Positions 28,824 through 37,915 of a stretch of DNA of 64,000 nucleotides are shown piece by piece. A program made the position numbers and the translations under genes. The first letter of the stretch is position 1; each line of letters opens with the position of its first letter. The stretch is from the NCBI RefSeq assembly GCF_001523745.2, contig NZ_CP013387.1:2356001-2420000 (forward strand). The letters are read 5' to 3'. The notes under the pieces are model-generated. The model was given only the letters and a program-made list of their open reading frames with translations. It did no database searches and had not been told where the DNA came from. The stretch comes from Burkholderia mayonis. GTDB taxonomy: Bacteria > Pseudomonadota > Gammaproteobacteria > Burkholderiales > Burkholderiaceae.

Positions 28824-28861
28824 GGACCGGTTGGGCGGTTCTTCGGGCCGCCCTCCGGTCC
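28824..28861 (+). terminator. strong hairpin after ackA
   Basis: GGACCGG (28824) and GGGCGG (28833) pair with CCGCCC (28848) and CCGGTCC (28855), giving a 13-bp stem with a small bulge and a 9-base loop. There is no T-run, so it may be a Rho-assisted or RNA-stabilising end. It lies seven bp after the ackA stop. The 324 bp from here to pfkB (28862-29185) hold no gene I can support. Confidence 0.55.
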
Positions 28862-29185
28862 GATGCGCATCATTCCGGAGCGGAATGCGCGGATCGTCCG
28901 CCTGATCCGCATCGCGTGACGCGCTGCGCTGCGCGTCACGTGTCATGCGACCGCGCCGGCCGCGTCTCGGCGATCGAACGCTTCCGGGCTTTCGAACGAA
29001 CACACGAGCGATCGCCCGGTGCAACCGACACGGCATCTCCGCAGGCTGCGCAGCACGTTGCCGACCGGCCCGCTGGCGCCCACGCGAGCAACCGCATGCG
29101 CGTGACCGGCGGAATCGGGCGCGGAGCCGAATCGCAAGATGCGGTCCACGACGAGGATGCCGAAAGGGCGCCGGGCGCGCAGGCG

Positions 29186-30127
29186 TCACGCCTCGACCGT
29201 CCCCGGCAATTCCCGATAGATCCGCTCGACGTCTTCCCTCGTGCACAACGCGGTGCCCGCGCTCAGCAGCGACGCCGACGCGGCTGCGAGCGCGTAGCGC
29301 GACGCATCGGCGACGCTCGCGCCGCGATTGAGCGCGTCGACGAGCCCCGCGACGAAGCTGTCGCCCGCACCGATCGCGCTGCGCACCGCAACGCGCACGC
29401 CCGGCAGCCGCACCGCGTCGTCGCGCGATGCGATGAGCGCGCCGGCGTCGCCGAGCGTCAGCGCGACGATCCGCGCGCGACCGCTGTCGACGATCGCGCG
29501 CGCTGCCGCGAGGCGCTCGGCGTCGTCGCCGAGCGGCAGCCCCGTCAGCGCGCGCAACTCGCCGAGGCTCGGCTTGACCAGATAAACGCCCGCTTCGAGC
29601 GCCGCCGCGAGCGCCGGTCCCGACGTATCGACGACCGTCCGCACGCCGCGCGCGTTCGCGAGCCGCGCGAGACGGCCGTAGCAATCGTCCGGCATCCCGG
29701 GCGGCAGGCTGCCGCTCATCACCAGAAAGCGCGACGCGTCGGCGAGCCGCGCGAGCGCATCGAGGCAGCGCGGCCATTCGTCGGGCGCGAGCGTCGGCCC
29801 CGGCAGCACGAAGCGGTACTCGCGCCCTGTCGACGTTTCGAGCACCGAGAAGTTTTCTCGCGTCTCGTCGATGACGTCGATGCAGCTCGCGCGCACCCGC
29901 TCGTCGGCTAGCAGCCCGCGCAGCGCGCGACCGGTATCGCCGCCCGCGAGATAGAGCGCCGTGCAATCGGCGCCGAGGCGCGTCAGCACGCGCGCGACGT
30001 TGATCCCGCCGCCACCCGGGTCGCGCCGCGCGGGTCCGCAGCGCAGCTTGCGGGTATCGGTCACGCGGTCGACGGACGTCGCGACGTCGACGGCGGGATT
30101 CGGCGTGATGGTGACGATTTCGGTCAT
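29186..30127 (-). CDS. pfkB: ATP-dependent 6-phosphofructokinase, PfkB type
   Basis: A 313-residue ribokinase-family enzyme close to E. coli Pfk-2. The sugar-binding EPGGGGINVAR-like RRDPGGGGINVARVL, the ISGSLPPG-type FLVMSGSLPPGMP and the ATP/anion-hole SAIGAGDSFVAGLVD are intact, with the last Asp the catalytic base. It phosphorylates fructose-6-phosphate (or a related sugar phosphate such as tagatose-6-phosphate). It follows the BON-domain gene on the minus strand, about 450 bp apart with a 7-bp tandem repeat between. Most Burkholderia rely on Entner-Doudoroff, so a Pfk here fits a special, perhaps low-oxygen, glycolytic route; that is inference. Confidence 0.92.
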   Translation of the reverse strand: MTEIVTITPNPAVDVATSVDRVTDTRKLRCGPARRDPGGGGINVARVLTRLGADCTALYLAGGDTGRALRGLLADERVRASCIDVIDETRENFSVLETSTGREYRFVLPGPTLAPDEWPRCLDALARLADASRFLVMSGSLPPGMPDDCYGRLARLANARGVRTVVDTSGPALAAALEAGVYLVKPSLGELRALTGLPLGDDAERLAAARAIVDSGRARIVALTLGDAGALIASRDDAVRLPGVRVAVRSAIGAGDSFVAGLVDALNRGASVADASRYALAAASASLLSAGTALCTREDVERIYRELPGTVEA

Positions 30128-30247
30128 CGTGCAAAAAGGTTCACAACGGAAAGGAAACCAGAAGATCGAGCGCGGCTACGGAGGTCGTGCGCCGCACCTG
30201 TTCGAGTTGGCGTCGAACTGTCCGCATCGGCGCGTGTCCACGGCACG

Positions 30248-30513
30248 GCCGTTGGCCGTTGGCCGTTGGCCGTTGGCCGTTGGCCGTTGGCCGTTGGCCG
30301 TTGGCCGTTGGCCGTTGGCCGTTGGCCGCTGGCCGCTGGCCGCTGGCCGCTGGCCGCTTGCCGCTTGCCGCTTGCCGCTTGCCGCTTGCCGCTTGCCGCT
30401 TGCCGCTTGCCGCTTGCCGCTTGCCGCTTGCCGCTTGCCGCTTGCCGCTTGCCGCTTGCCGCTTGCCGCTTGCCGCTTGCCGCTTGCCGCTTGCCGCTTG
30501 CCGCTTGCCGCTT
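30248..30513. repeat. 7-bp tandem repeat array (38 units, three blocks)
   Basis: Eleven GCCGTTG units (30248-30324), four GCCGCTG (30325-30352) and twenty-three GCCGCTT (30353-30513), then a degenerate unit. Each block differs from the next by one base, so the array grew by local copying of single-base variants. It lies between pfkB and the BON gene on their shared strand. Seven is not a multiple of three, and no gene crosses it; long open frames here are by-products of the repeat. Confidence 0.98.
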
Positions 30514-30575
30514 GCCGCCAGTCAGTGTCGAACGCCGCGCGGGCGACGCGCAAGCGCCGCTCGCACGGCCCGCGC

Positions 30576-31223
30576 CTACGCGACGGTCAGATGATCGACG
30601 ACCTCGCGCACGCCCTTGACCGACCATGCTGCGCCGCACGCCGCGCGCCGCTCGACGAGCGAATCGACGATGCCGGACAGCGTGACGACGCCGTCGCGCT
30701 CGTCGACGTCGATATGCGTGGCCTCGCGCTGCGCGCGCCGCGCGAGCGCATCCGCAACGCGCTCGCGCACGGCTTCGCTCGCGTCGTGCAAGTGCACGTC
30801 GATCCGGTTGACGACGCCAATCACGCCCCGCATCCGGCTCACGACCGTTTCGGCCGCCTGCCGCTGATAGCCGAACTCGACTTCGCCCGTGAGCGTCACG
30901 CAGCCCTCGTCGACGTCGACGTGAATCTCCTGCCCCGCCAGCCCTTCCTGCCACGCGAGCGCCGACACGATCGCGGCGGCGAGCACTTCATCGTCACGCG
31001 GCGATTCGTTCGGCAGCACCTTCAACTCGAGCACAAGCGCCCGCGCGCCGGCGATGCGCTGCGCAGCCTTCTGTGCCGCGTACTTCTGCGCCCAGCTCGG
31101 CACGAAGCCCCGCAGCGTCACGATGCGGTCGTGCACCGACACGTCGATCTGCCGCGCATCCAGCGACGGATCCCAATACAGTTCCTGTTCGACATCTTGC
31201 TTGAGCGCAGCATCGGATTTCAT
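30576..31223 (-). CDS. triple BON-domain protein
   Basis: A 215-residue protein made of three BON (OsmY/nodulation) domains, roughly residues 5-70, 80-145 and 150-215. Each has the pattern short helix, then I-x-V-x-V-x-x-x-x-V-T-L-x-G (e.g. IDVSVHDRIVTLRGFV, IHVDVDEGCVTLTGEV, IDVDERDGVVTLSGIV). No signal peptide is visible, so it may act in the cytoplasm or on the inner membrane face. BON proteins bind phospholipid and appear in stress regulons. The ATG at 31223 has GAGGAGA upstream. An Anr/FNR-like box lies about 103 bp before the start, and pfkB follows. Confidence 0.88.
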   Translation of the reverse strand: MKSDAALKQDVEQELYWDPSLDARQIDVSVHDRIVTLRGFVPSWAQKYAAQKAAQRIAGARALVLELKVLPNESPRDDEVLAAAIVSALAWQEGLAGQEIHVDVDEGCVTLTGEVEFGYQRQAAETVVSRMRGVIGVVNRIDVHLHDASEAVRERVADALARRAQREATHIDVDERDGVVTLSGIVDSLVERRAACGAAWSVKGVREVVDHLTVA

Positions 31224-31325
31224 CGTCGTCTCCTCGCCGACCGGTTTCGATAAGCGGCCGCCGCAGCGAAAAAACGCGCACGGCGGCGCATGCGATCCAG
31301 CATCGCGCATTGCGCGGCACGGACC

Positions 31326-31339
31326 TTGATGCGCGTCAA
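31326..31339. promoter_or_regulatory. Anr/FNR-like box upstream of the BON-domain gene
   Basis: TTGATGCGCGTCAA matches TTGAT-N4-ATCAA at nine of ten fixed positions. It lies about 103 bp before the BON start. The rest of 31224-31572 holds no gene I can support. Confidence 0.65.
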
Positions 31340-31572
31340 TGAAGGGAACATGACAGACGAATGCAAAGCGGCGCGGCAGCGCGATCGGCGGCGGGCGATG
31401 CAGCACGGAAAGATCCGGCTCTCGCCGGTTTCGGCGGCCTGCCGCCCGAGCCCGGACACGCGGGAAGCCGACGAAATCTGCGAGGAAAAGCGAAAAAACG
31501 CGGAAATCGCGCGGAACGCGGCGCGGCGCGACGAATCGCGCACGCCCCGCCCCGTCGACGCCGAGCCGCGCG

Positions 31573-31965
31573 TCACGCCAGATAGAACGCGTCAGGCAGC
31601 AAGTCGCCCGCATTCGTCACGCGCACGTCGCCCTTCATGTTCGTCAGCACGACCTCGAGCATCGGCTTGCCGAGCTCGATCATCACCTGCCGGCACGCGC
31701 CGCACGGCGCGATCGGCCCGTCCGTCTCGCCGACGACCGCGATCGTCGCGAACTCGCCCGGCCGATAGCCGGCCGCGAGCGCCGAGAACAACGCGGTGCG
31801 CTCCGCACAATTGCACAGCCCGTACGACGCGTTCTCGACGTTGCAGCCGTGGAAGACCTTGCCGTCCTTCGTTGCGAGCGCCGCGCCGACCTTGAAGTTC
31901 GAATACGGCGCGTAGGCCTTTTCGCGCGCAGCCTTTGCGGCTTCGATCAATGCGTTGTGCGTCAT
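31573..31965 (-). CDS. cdd: cytidine deaminase
   Basis: A 130-residue homotetrameric-type cytidine deaminase, converting cytidine/deoxycytidine to uridine/deoxyuridine. The zinc site is complete: the catalytic glutamate in GCNVENASYG, the ligand cysteines in CNCAERTAL and PCGACRQV. The ATG at 31965 gives full family length; the longer frame to 32214 has no family sequence. Downstream of deoA on the same strand with a 289-bp gap that holds no other gene. Part of a nucleoside salvage cluster. Confidence 0.95.
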   Translation of the reverse strand: MTHNALIEAAKAAREKAYAPYSNFKVGAALATKDGKVFHGCNVENASYGLCNCAERTALFSALAAGYRPGEFATIAVVGETDGPIAPCGACRQVMIELGKPMLEVVLTNMKGDVRVTNAGDLLPDAFYLA

Positions 31966-32254
31966 GTCGTGTTCCCTCGTTCGTTGATTCGATGTTCCGT
32001 GATTCGGTTCTTGTGCTGCGATTGCGTGTCGGGCCTCGATTGTCGAGCGATGAGCGATGAGCGATAAGCCTTGAGCCTTGAGCGAGCGTCGCGCGTCGCA
32101 AAGTCCGTCGACCACGTCGCGGATGCCGCAAGCTGCGCCGCGGCTCCGCACGGTGCGATCCGGGCGGCGGCGGGATCGACGTCGCGCGCTCACGCGTCTC
32201 GGCGCCGGTTGCATCCGATGCCTTCGACGCGCCCGATGCGTCCGGCACGCCCGC

Positions 32255-33577
32255 TCAGTCGATCACCGCATAGACGACGCGCGTCTCCGCCGGCTGCTCC
32301 GCGCCGATCCGATAGGCACGCCGCACGGCGTCGGCGGCCCGCTTTGCCGCATCGACGTCGCGCGCGTGCACGAGCGCGAGCGGCTGCCCCGCATCGATGC
32401 GCGCGCCCAGCCCGGCGAGCGCGGACAGCCCGACCGCGTAATCGAGCGCGTCGCCGATCTTCGCGCGCCCGCCGCCCAAGCCGACGACCGCGAGCCCGAG
32501 CGCGCGCGCGTCGATCCGCTCGATCCAGCCGGCGCGCTCGGCGGGAACGGGCACGACGACCGCCGCGCGCGGCAGATGCCGATCGGGCTGCTCGATCAGA
32601 TCCGCCGGCCCGCCGAGCGCCGCGACCATCCGCGCGAAGCGCTCGGTGGCCGCGCCCGATTCGAGCGAGGCGCGCAGTTGCCGGCGCGCGTCGTCCGCGT
32701 TCGCGGCGAGGCCGCCCATCGTCAGCATCTGCGACGCCAGCGCGAAGCTGACCTCGTGCAGCCGCGCGGGGCGCGCCGCGCCCGTCAGAAAGTCGATCGC
32801 GCAGCGCACCTCGATCGCGTTGCCCGCGCACGGCGCGAGCGCCTGGTTCATGTCGGTCAGCATCGCGGCCGTCTTCACCCCCGCGCCGTTGCCGACATCG
32901 ACGATGCTGCGCGCGAGCTCGGCCGACTTCTCGACGGTCGGCATGAACGCGCCGGAGCCGACCTTTACGTCCATCGCGAGCGCGTCGATGCCCGCCGCGA
33001 GCTTCTTCGACAGGATCGACGCGGTGATCAGCGAGATCGACTCGACGGTCGCCGTCACGTCGCGCACCGCGTAAATCCGCTTGTCGGCGGGCGCGAGCTG
33101 CGCGGTCTGGCCGACGATCGCGACGCCGGCGTCGCGCACGACGCGGCGCAGCATGTCGACGGACGGCGCGACGTCGTAGCCCGGAATCGCTTCGAGCTTG
33201 TCGAGCGTGCCGCCCGTGTGGCCGAGCCCGCGGCCCGAGATCATCGGCACGTAGCCGCCGCACGCGGCGACCATCGGCCCGATCAGGAGCGACGTCAGAT
33301 CGCCGACGCCGCCCGTCGAATGCTTGTCGACGACGGGGCCGCTCAGGCGCTCGCCGCGCCAGTCGAGCACGTCGCCGGAATCGCGCTGCGCGAGTGTCAG
33401 CGCAATCCGCGCGGACAGCGGCAGCTCGTTGAAATAGACCGCCATCGCGAACGCTGCGATCTGCCCTTCGGTCACGTCGCCCGTCGTCACCCCGCGCACG
33501 AAACGCTCGACGTCGGCTGCGTCGAGTGGCTTGCGGTCGCGTACCTTGCGGATGAATTCCTGCGGAAGAAAGGTCAT
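32255..33577 (-). CDS. deoA: thymidine phosphorylase
   Basis: A 440-residue pyrimidine nucleoside phosphorylase that splits thymidine/deoxyuridine with phosphate, giving deoxyribose-1-phosphate. [15 protein letters not shown] and [20 protein letters not shown] are the signatures of the family, [13 protein letters not shown] follows. The ATG at 33577 has AAAGGTC-type leader near it and yields standard length. Works with cdd (supplying deoxyuridine), deoC and the nucleoside transporter. A 965-bp gap separates it from deoC, so they may be separate transcripts. Confidence 0.96.
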   Translation of the reverse strand: MTFLPQEFIRKVRDRKPLDAADVERFVRGVTTGDVTEGQIAAFAMAVYFNELPLSARIALTLAQRDSGDVLDWRGERLSGPVVDKHSTGGVGDLTSLLIGPMVAACGGYVPMISGRGLGHTGGTLDKLEAIPGYDVAPSVDMLRRVVRDAGVAIVGQTAQLAPADKRIYAVRDVTATVESISLITASILSKKLAAGIDALAMDVKVGSGAFMPTVEKSAELARSIVDVGNGAGVKTAAMLTDMNQALAPCAGNAIEVRCAIDFLTGAARPARLHEVSFALASQMLTMGGLAANADDARRQLRASLESGAATERFARMVAALGGPADLIEQPDRHLPRAAVVVPVPAERAGWIERIDARALGLAVVGLGGGRAKIGDALDYAVGLSALAGLGARIDAGQPLALVHARDVDAAKRAADAVRRAYRIGAEQPAETRVVYAVID

Positions 33578-34307
33578 AGATTGCGTAAATGTTCGATTTT
33601 CAAAAACACAAATACATCCCGAATAGCAACATGTCCCGCTATGCGCCCCACCGGTCAAGCCCTCGCCGAGACCAAACGACCGGGCGGAAATCTCATGAAG
33701 AGGGACGCTATCACGGACGCGCAATCCGCACACGAAGTCCTGACGCACCGCGAAGGCTCGATCGATTGCGACGACACGGGCCCGCGATGAAATGGATCGA
33801 GGATCTGGCTGCACGGACACTTCATATTCGACGAACGGACGCGATTGTCGAGCCTCGCCCGCGTCGTGCACGACATACCCAAGCGTCCTGGCCGCATCGC
33901 CGGACGGTTTGCTGACGAGATGCTACGGATTCCTGATGGCGAACGCGATCGCATCGGTACGGCTATGGAAGCGCTTGGTCGGCATGACGCGCATTGCGGC
34001 CTTGGCCAGCGCTTTCTGTCCGCGGTCCCGATCGAGTTCGAGCTTCACGTTATCGGGGGTATACACCCCCAAATCGGCACGAGGCGGCGAAGCTCCGAGC
34101 GAATCGCTCCAGCGCCTGCGGATTCCGGCAAGCGTACGGTTCGACACGGCGCACGGCGGCGGCTCGACATGTCGAGCTCGAGGGGCAGCGAATCGACGCA
34201 TATCGCCAGACAGCCGGGAGATTTGGCATATCACTCTAACCGGGAATTTTCCTGTTAAGAAAGCAATGCTTGCGGTCGTTAAGAAGGCTTATAGACAGGG
34301 GGTCGAT
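33578..34307. other. unassigned stretch between deoA and deoC
   Basis: About 730 bp with no gene I can defend. GC is lower and open frames are short, on both strands and broken (a minus-strand frame at 33923-34234 and a plus-strand one near 33845-34258 look protein-like in composition but match no family I know). ATG-containing fragments with ATGA overlaps at about 33787 hint at decayed small genes. Confidence 0.4.
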
Positions 34308-34487
34308 ATGCTCTACGCCATCTTGACGCCGAAAGCGGAAGCACCGCTCGGCTACTACGATTCGCCGGTGACGCCGACACTGGAAGACATGGCCGACCAT
34401 CTTGCCAAGGCGATGGGATTTGACGATCGCGAAGATTGGATGGAGACGTATGGCGTCGAGAAGCTCGGCTATGCGCCGGTTCACTAA
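34308..34487 (+). CDS. small hypothetical protein, 59 residues
   Basis: A 59-residue acidic small protein (MLYAILTPKAEAPLGYYDSP, then DMADHLAKAMGFDDREDW and a short end). I do not recognise a family. AGGGGGTCG lies six bases before the ATG, a good ribosome site, and the sequence is compact and non-repetitive, so translation is plausible. An in-frame ATG at 34266 would add 14 residues. It is convergent with deoC, whose stop is 54 bp away. Confidence 0.5.
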   Translation: MLYAILTPKAEAPLGYYDSPVTPTLEDMADHLAKAMGFDDREDWMETYGVEKLGYAPVH

Positions 34488-34541
34488 CTTTGTCAGCGCG
34501 CGAAGCGGCCGCTCGCGGCGGCACGTGCCGCCGCGCGTCGC

Positions 34542-35324
34542 TCAATATGCGCCCCGCGTCGCCCCCGCTCGATGCCCGAGCGTCTCGAGCAGATTGCCGA
34601 GCAGCCCCGACGCGCCGAAGCGGAACGTCGCGCTCGTCAGATAGCCGGCCCCGAGTTCGCGCTCGGCGAGCGACAGATACTGCGCCGCATCCTGCGCGGT
34701 GCGCACGCCGCCCGCCGCCTTGAAGCCGATCGCGCGCCCGCTTTCGCGGATCGTCGCGAGCATCACGACCGCCGCGTCGAGCGTCGCATTCACCGCGACC
34801 TTGCCCGTCGACGTCTTCAGAAAATCCGCGCCCGCCTCGATCGCGATCTCGCTCGCCTTGCGGATCGCCGCCGGGCCACGCAGTTCGCCCGTCTCGAGGA
34901 TCACCTTCAGGCACAGGCCGCCCGCCGCCGCGCGGCATTGCGCGACGAGCTCGCGCCCGACCCGCTCGTCGCCCGCAAGCAGCGCGCGATATGGGAACAC
35001 GACGTCGATTTCGTCCGCGCCGAGCGCGACCGCGTCGGCCGTCTCGCGCGCGGCCGCGTCAGGATCGGCCGCGCCGTGCGGAAAATTCGTGACGGTCGCC
35101 ACCGGCAGCACGAGCCCGCGCGCAGCGAGCGCCGCGTGCGCGATGCCGACGAAGCGCGGATACACGCATAGCGCGGCGGGCGTGCCGACCGGCGTGTCGG
35201 CCGACACGGCTAGCGCGGCAATCTTCTCGTCGGTGTCGTCGTCGTTGAGCGACGTAAGGTCGATCAGATGCAGCGCCTTCAGCGCCGCCTCGGTCAACTG
35301 GTTGCGATTCAGCGAAAGCTCCAT
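34542..35324 (-). CDS. deoC: deoxyribose-phosphate aldolase
   Basis: A 260-residue TIM-barrel class I aldolase that cleaves 2-deoxyribose-5-phosphate to glyceraldehyde-3-phosphate and acetaldehyde. The Schiff-base lysine is in [19 protein letters not shown]-type [11 protein letters not shown] and [10 protein letters not shown] near the start, [12 protein letters not shown], and [13 protein letters not shown] are family signatures. Starts 13 bp after the transporter stop, so the two form an operon. The acetaldehyde could feed the alcohol/acetate enzymes of the same region. Confidence 0.96.
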   Translation of the reverse strand: MELSLNRNQLTEAALKALHLIDLTSLNDDDTDEKIAALAVSADTPVGTPAALCVYPRFVGIAHAALAARGLVLPVATVTNFPHGAADPDAAARETADAVALGADEIDVVFPYRALLAGDERVGRELVAQCRAAAGGLCLKVILETGELRGPAAIRKASEIAIEAGADFLKTSTGKVAVNATLDAAVVMLATIRESGRAIGFKAAGGVRTAQDAAQYLSLAERELGAGYLTSATFRFGASGLLGNLLETLGHRAGATRGAY

Positions 35325-35337
35325 GCGAGCACCTCGT

Positions 35338-36612
35338 TCAGGAAAGGGACAGGAACAGGCCGGCGATCGTCGCGCTCATCAGGTTCGACAGCGTCGCGGC
35401 CGCGAGCGCGCGCAACCCGTAGCGCGCGACGTGGGAACGCAGATCCGGCTCGACCGCGGTGAAGCCGCCCGTCAGGATCGCGATCGACGAGAAGTTCGCG
35501 AAGCCGCACAGCGCGAACGACACGATCGCGATCGTCTTCGGCGCGAGCACGGGCAGCCCGGCTGCGGCGACCTGCGCCGCGTCCTTCAGATAAGGCGACA
35601 GCGCGCCGTACGCGACGAACTCGTTCAGGATCAGCTTCTGGCCGATGAAGCTGCCGGCCACCGACGCATCCCGCCACGGCACGCCGATCAGCCACGCGAG
35701 CGGCGAGAACAGCGCGCCGAGCAACGATTGCAGCGTGACGCCGGCAAAGCCGAGCCAGCCGGCAACGAGACCGACCATCGCGTTCAAGAGTGCAATCAGC
35801 CCGATGAACGCGATCAGCATCGTACCGACGTTCACGGCGATCCGCATCCCGACGCCCGCGCCGGACGCCGCCGCCTCGATCACGTTCGCCGCGCGCTTCT
35901 CGTCGAACTCGAGCGATTCGACGACGACGCGGGAAGGCTCCGTCGTCGGGCACAGCATCTTTCCGAACAAAAGGCCGCCCGGGATCGCCATGAACGACGC
36001 AGCGAGCAGGTACTCCATCTTCACGCCGAGCCCCGCATAGCCGGCGAGCACCGAGCCCGCGACCGACGCCATGCCGCTCGACATCACCGCGAACACTTCG
36101 GTTCCGTTCATCCGCCGGATGAACGGCTTCACGAACGCGGGCATTTCGCTCTGGCCTAGGAAGATCGTCGCGACGGCCGAACACGCTTCGATGCGGCTCA
36201 CGCCGAGCAGCTTCGCCATCGCGGTGCCGACGATCGCGATCAGCCACTTCATCACGCCGATGTAGTACAGCACCGCGATCAGCGACGTGACGAACACGAT
36301 CATCGGCAGCACGCGCAGCGCGAACGCGAAGCCGCCGTCGCCGAAGAGCGCGAACATCTTGTCGCCGACGAGGCCGGCGAACAGGAACGCGACGCCGTGC
36401 TGGCCCATCTCGAGCACGCTGTTGACGGCGTGCGCGGTCGCCGCGAGCGCGTTGCGGCCGATCGGCACGAACAGCACGAGCGCGCCGATCACGAGCTGCG
36501 TCGCGAGCGCCGTGACGACCGTGCGGGTGCTGATCGCCCGCCTGTTGATCGACAGCGCATAACCGACGCCGAGCAATACCACGATGCCACACAAGCTGCG
36601 CAAGATGTCCAC
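35338..36612 (-). CDS. nupC: concentrative nucleoside transporter (NupC/CNT family)
   Basis: A 424-residue inner-membrane symporter importing nucleosides with H+ or Na+. Hydrophobic segments fill the sequence from residue 3 on; the family signatures [20 protein letters not shown] (first re-entrant hairpin with the nucleoside-binding QSE) and [13 protein letters not shown] with the [11 protein letters not shown] segment are intact. GTG start at 36612 with GAGGTAC before it; no better start upstream. First gene of nupC-deoC. A perfect 8-bp palindrome lies 78 bp before the start. Confidence 0.95.
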   Translation of the reverse strand: MDILRSLCGIVVLLGVGYALSINRRAISTRTVVTALATQLVIGALVLFVPIGRNALAATAHAVNSVLEMGQHGVAFLFAGLVGDKMFALFGDGGFAFALRVLPMIVFVTSLIAVLYYIGVMKWLIAIVGTAMAKLLGVSRIEACSAVATIFLGQSEMPAFVKPFIRRMNGTEVFAVMSSGMASVAGSVLAGYAGLGVKMEYLLAASFMAIPGGLLFGKMLCPTTEPSRVVVESLEFDEKRAANVIEAAASGAGVGMRIAVNVGTMLIAFIGLIALLNAMVGLVAGWLGFAGVTLQSLLGALFSPLAWLIGVPWRDASVAGSFIGQKLILNEFVAYGALSPYLKDAAQVAAAGLPVLAPKTIAIVSFALCGFANFSSIAILTGGFTAVEPDLRSHVARYGLRALAAATLSNLMSATIAGLFLSLS

Positions 36613-36690
36613 GAACGTACCTCGGGTGATGGGATGAGAAGCCGCCGCCGTTGCCGGCGCGGCCGGTCCGGCTCGCCGGCCGGTTCGATC

Positions 36691-36708
36691 GGACGGACAA
36701 GTCCGTCC
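36691..36708. promoter_or_regulatory. perfect palindrome upstream of nupC
   Basis: GGACGGACAAGTCCGTCC has two exact 8-bp halves around AA. It sits in the 543-bp gene-free stretch 36613-37155, which is between the nupC start and the end of the TetR gene. Likely an operator for the nucleoside genes; no known deo repressor gene is nearby. The remainder of this stretch holds nothing I recognise. Confidence 0.55.
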
Positions 36709-37155
36709 ATTCGTCGGACGAGAACATAACGTGCGCGGACCGCGAATGCCAGTGCGTCGAATCGACCGGGGAACGAAAGTGGCGCGGGCGCAGGCGCCGT
36801 GCGTGGTTTGAGTTGTCAGCGGGATTTTGGTGAGGTAAGCGATCAGCGGCCCGGAGCGGCGACGCTGGCGGGCCAGCGTGAGGAAAGGTCGAAGCGTTCG
36901 AGCGCTCCGCACCGCCGCGCATGCGGCGACGGGCGGAGCGCCGCGAAGTCGCGCCTGTTTGTCGGTTCGCCCGTTCGCCCGTGCCGCCGCGGCGTCCGTT
37001 GCCGCGACGGCATCGGCGCGCCCGCCTGCAATCGATGGTCGAAGCCGGTCAATCGCGAACGCGCATCGAAGCAAGCAAACGCCGCACGCGCGCCGCAGCA
37101 ATGCGCCGTCCCGACGTTCTTGCGACGCTCGCGAGACGCGCTTCGTCCAGCGCGC

Positions 37156-37824
37156 TCACCACTTCGCGAGAAACGGCAACGTGCCGAGCAGCACCTGCCG
37201 GCAATTGCGCACCATCTTCTCCTCGGGATCGCGATAGCCGGTCAGCAGCCACGCCGCCCCGACGTTCGTCATCGCGCCGACGAGCGCGAGCCCGATGATC
37301 CGCTGGTCCGCGCGCTCGTCGGCGTCCTCGCTCACCGGTCCGACGAGCGAAACGATCATCTTGCCGAACTCGAGCAGATTCCGCTGGTAGGTCGCATCGG
37401 TCCCGGCACTCACGCCCATCACTTCGAGCAGCAGCACGCGCGCCGCGCAGGTGTCGCGCAGGAATGCGAAGAATGCGGCGAGCCCCGCGTCGATCCGCGC
37501 GTCGAGCCCGTCGTGCGCGTCGTCGAGCGCGTCGATCGCCTGCTTCACCGACGCGCGCAACCGCTCCGCATGATGCTGGTAGGTGCAGCGCAGCAATTCA
37601 CCGGCGCCGTCGAACGCCGCGTAGAAATAGCGGTCGTTGAGCTTCGCCTCCTGGCAGATCGCGCGCACGGTCGCCTTGCGAAAGCCGACCGTCCCGAAGA
37701 TGCGCGTGCCCGCACGAATCAGCGCGTCGCGGCGCTCTGCCGCCCGCGCCTCGGGCGAAACTCCGCCGTAGGGACGGCCCCTCTTGTCGAGTTCGAGTAT
37801 GTTCTCCATTTCGCTATTTGACAT
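37156..37824 (-). CDS. TetR-family transcriptional regulator
   Basis: A 222-residue regulator. The DNA-binding domain (about residues 28-75) has RDALIRAGTRIFGTVGFRKAT and CQEAKLNDRYFYAAFDGAGE, a TetR-type helix-turn-helix; the rest is helical (ligand domain). Two starts are possible, 37824 and 37809. It diverges from the SDR-monooxygenase-hydrolase operon across 91 bp with two TGAC-N4-GTCA dyads, one overlapping its own start codon, which indicates autorepression as well as operon control. Ligand is probably a hydrophobic alcohol/ketone or lipid substrate of the operon. Confidence 0.88.
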   Translation of the reverse strand: MSNSEMENILELDKRGRPYGGVSPEARAAERRDALIRAGTRIFGTVGFRKATVRAICQEAKLNDRYFYAAFDGAGELLRCTYQHHAERLRASVKQAIDALDDAHDGLDARIDAGLAAFFAFLRDTCAARVLLLEVMGVSAGTDATYQRNLLEFGKMIVSLVGPVSEDADERADQRIIGLALVGAMTNVGAAWLLTGYRDPEEKMVRNCRQVLLGTLPFLAKW

Positions 37825-37885
37825 CAGTCAATGTCAAAATTAAAGTGGTGACGACCAACACCACATTAAAAGCTGACACAAGTCA
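37818..37885. promoter_or_regulatory. paired TGAC-N4-GTCA dyads in the TetR/SDR divergent promoter
   Basis: TTGACATCAGTCAA (37818-37831) overlaps the TetR start codon and extends into an outer TGACAT-N6-ATGTCA dyad (37819-37836). CTGACACAAGTCAA (37873-37886) lies about 30 bp before the SDR start. The shared 12-mer is TGACAYMAGTCA. They are most simply operators of the adjacent TetR. They also resemble Anr/FNR dyads, which cannot be excluded. Confidence 0.6.
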
Positions 37886-37915
37886 AATGGAGACACCCAT
37901 AGGGAGGGCCGTCCG

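Noticed and set aside
30248..30513. Possible CRISPR array
   Set aside because: Units are 7 bp, directly abutting, with no spacers.
30176..30594. Open frames on both strands through the 7-bp array giving regular repeat peptides
   Set aside because: A 7-bp unit without stops stays open in all frames; there is no ribosome site or family sequence.
37818..37831. TTGACATCAGTCAA as an Anr/FNR site
   Set aside because: The second matching dyad and the divergent TetR gene make a TetR operator the simpler reading; the operon encodes oxygen-using enzymes.
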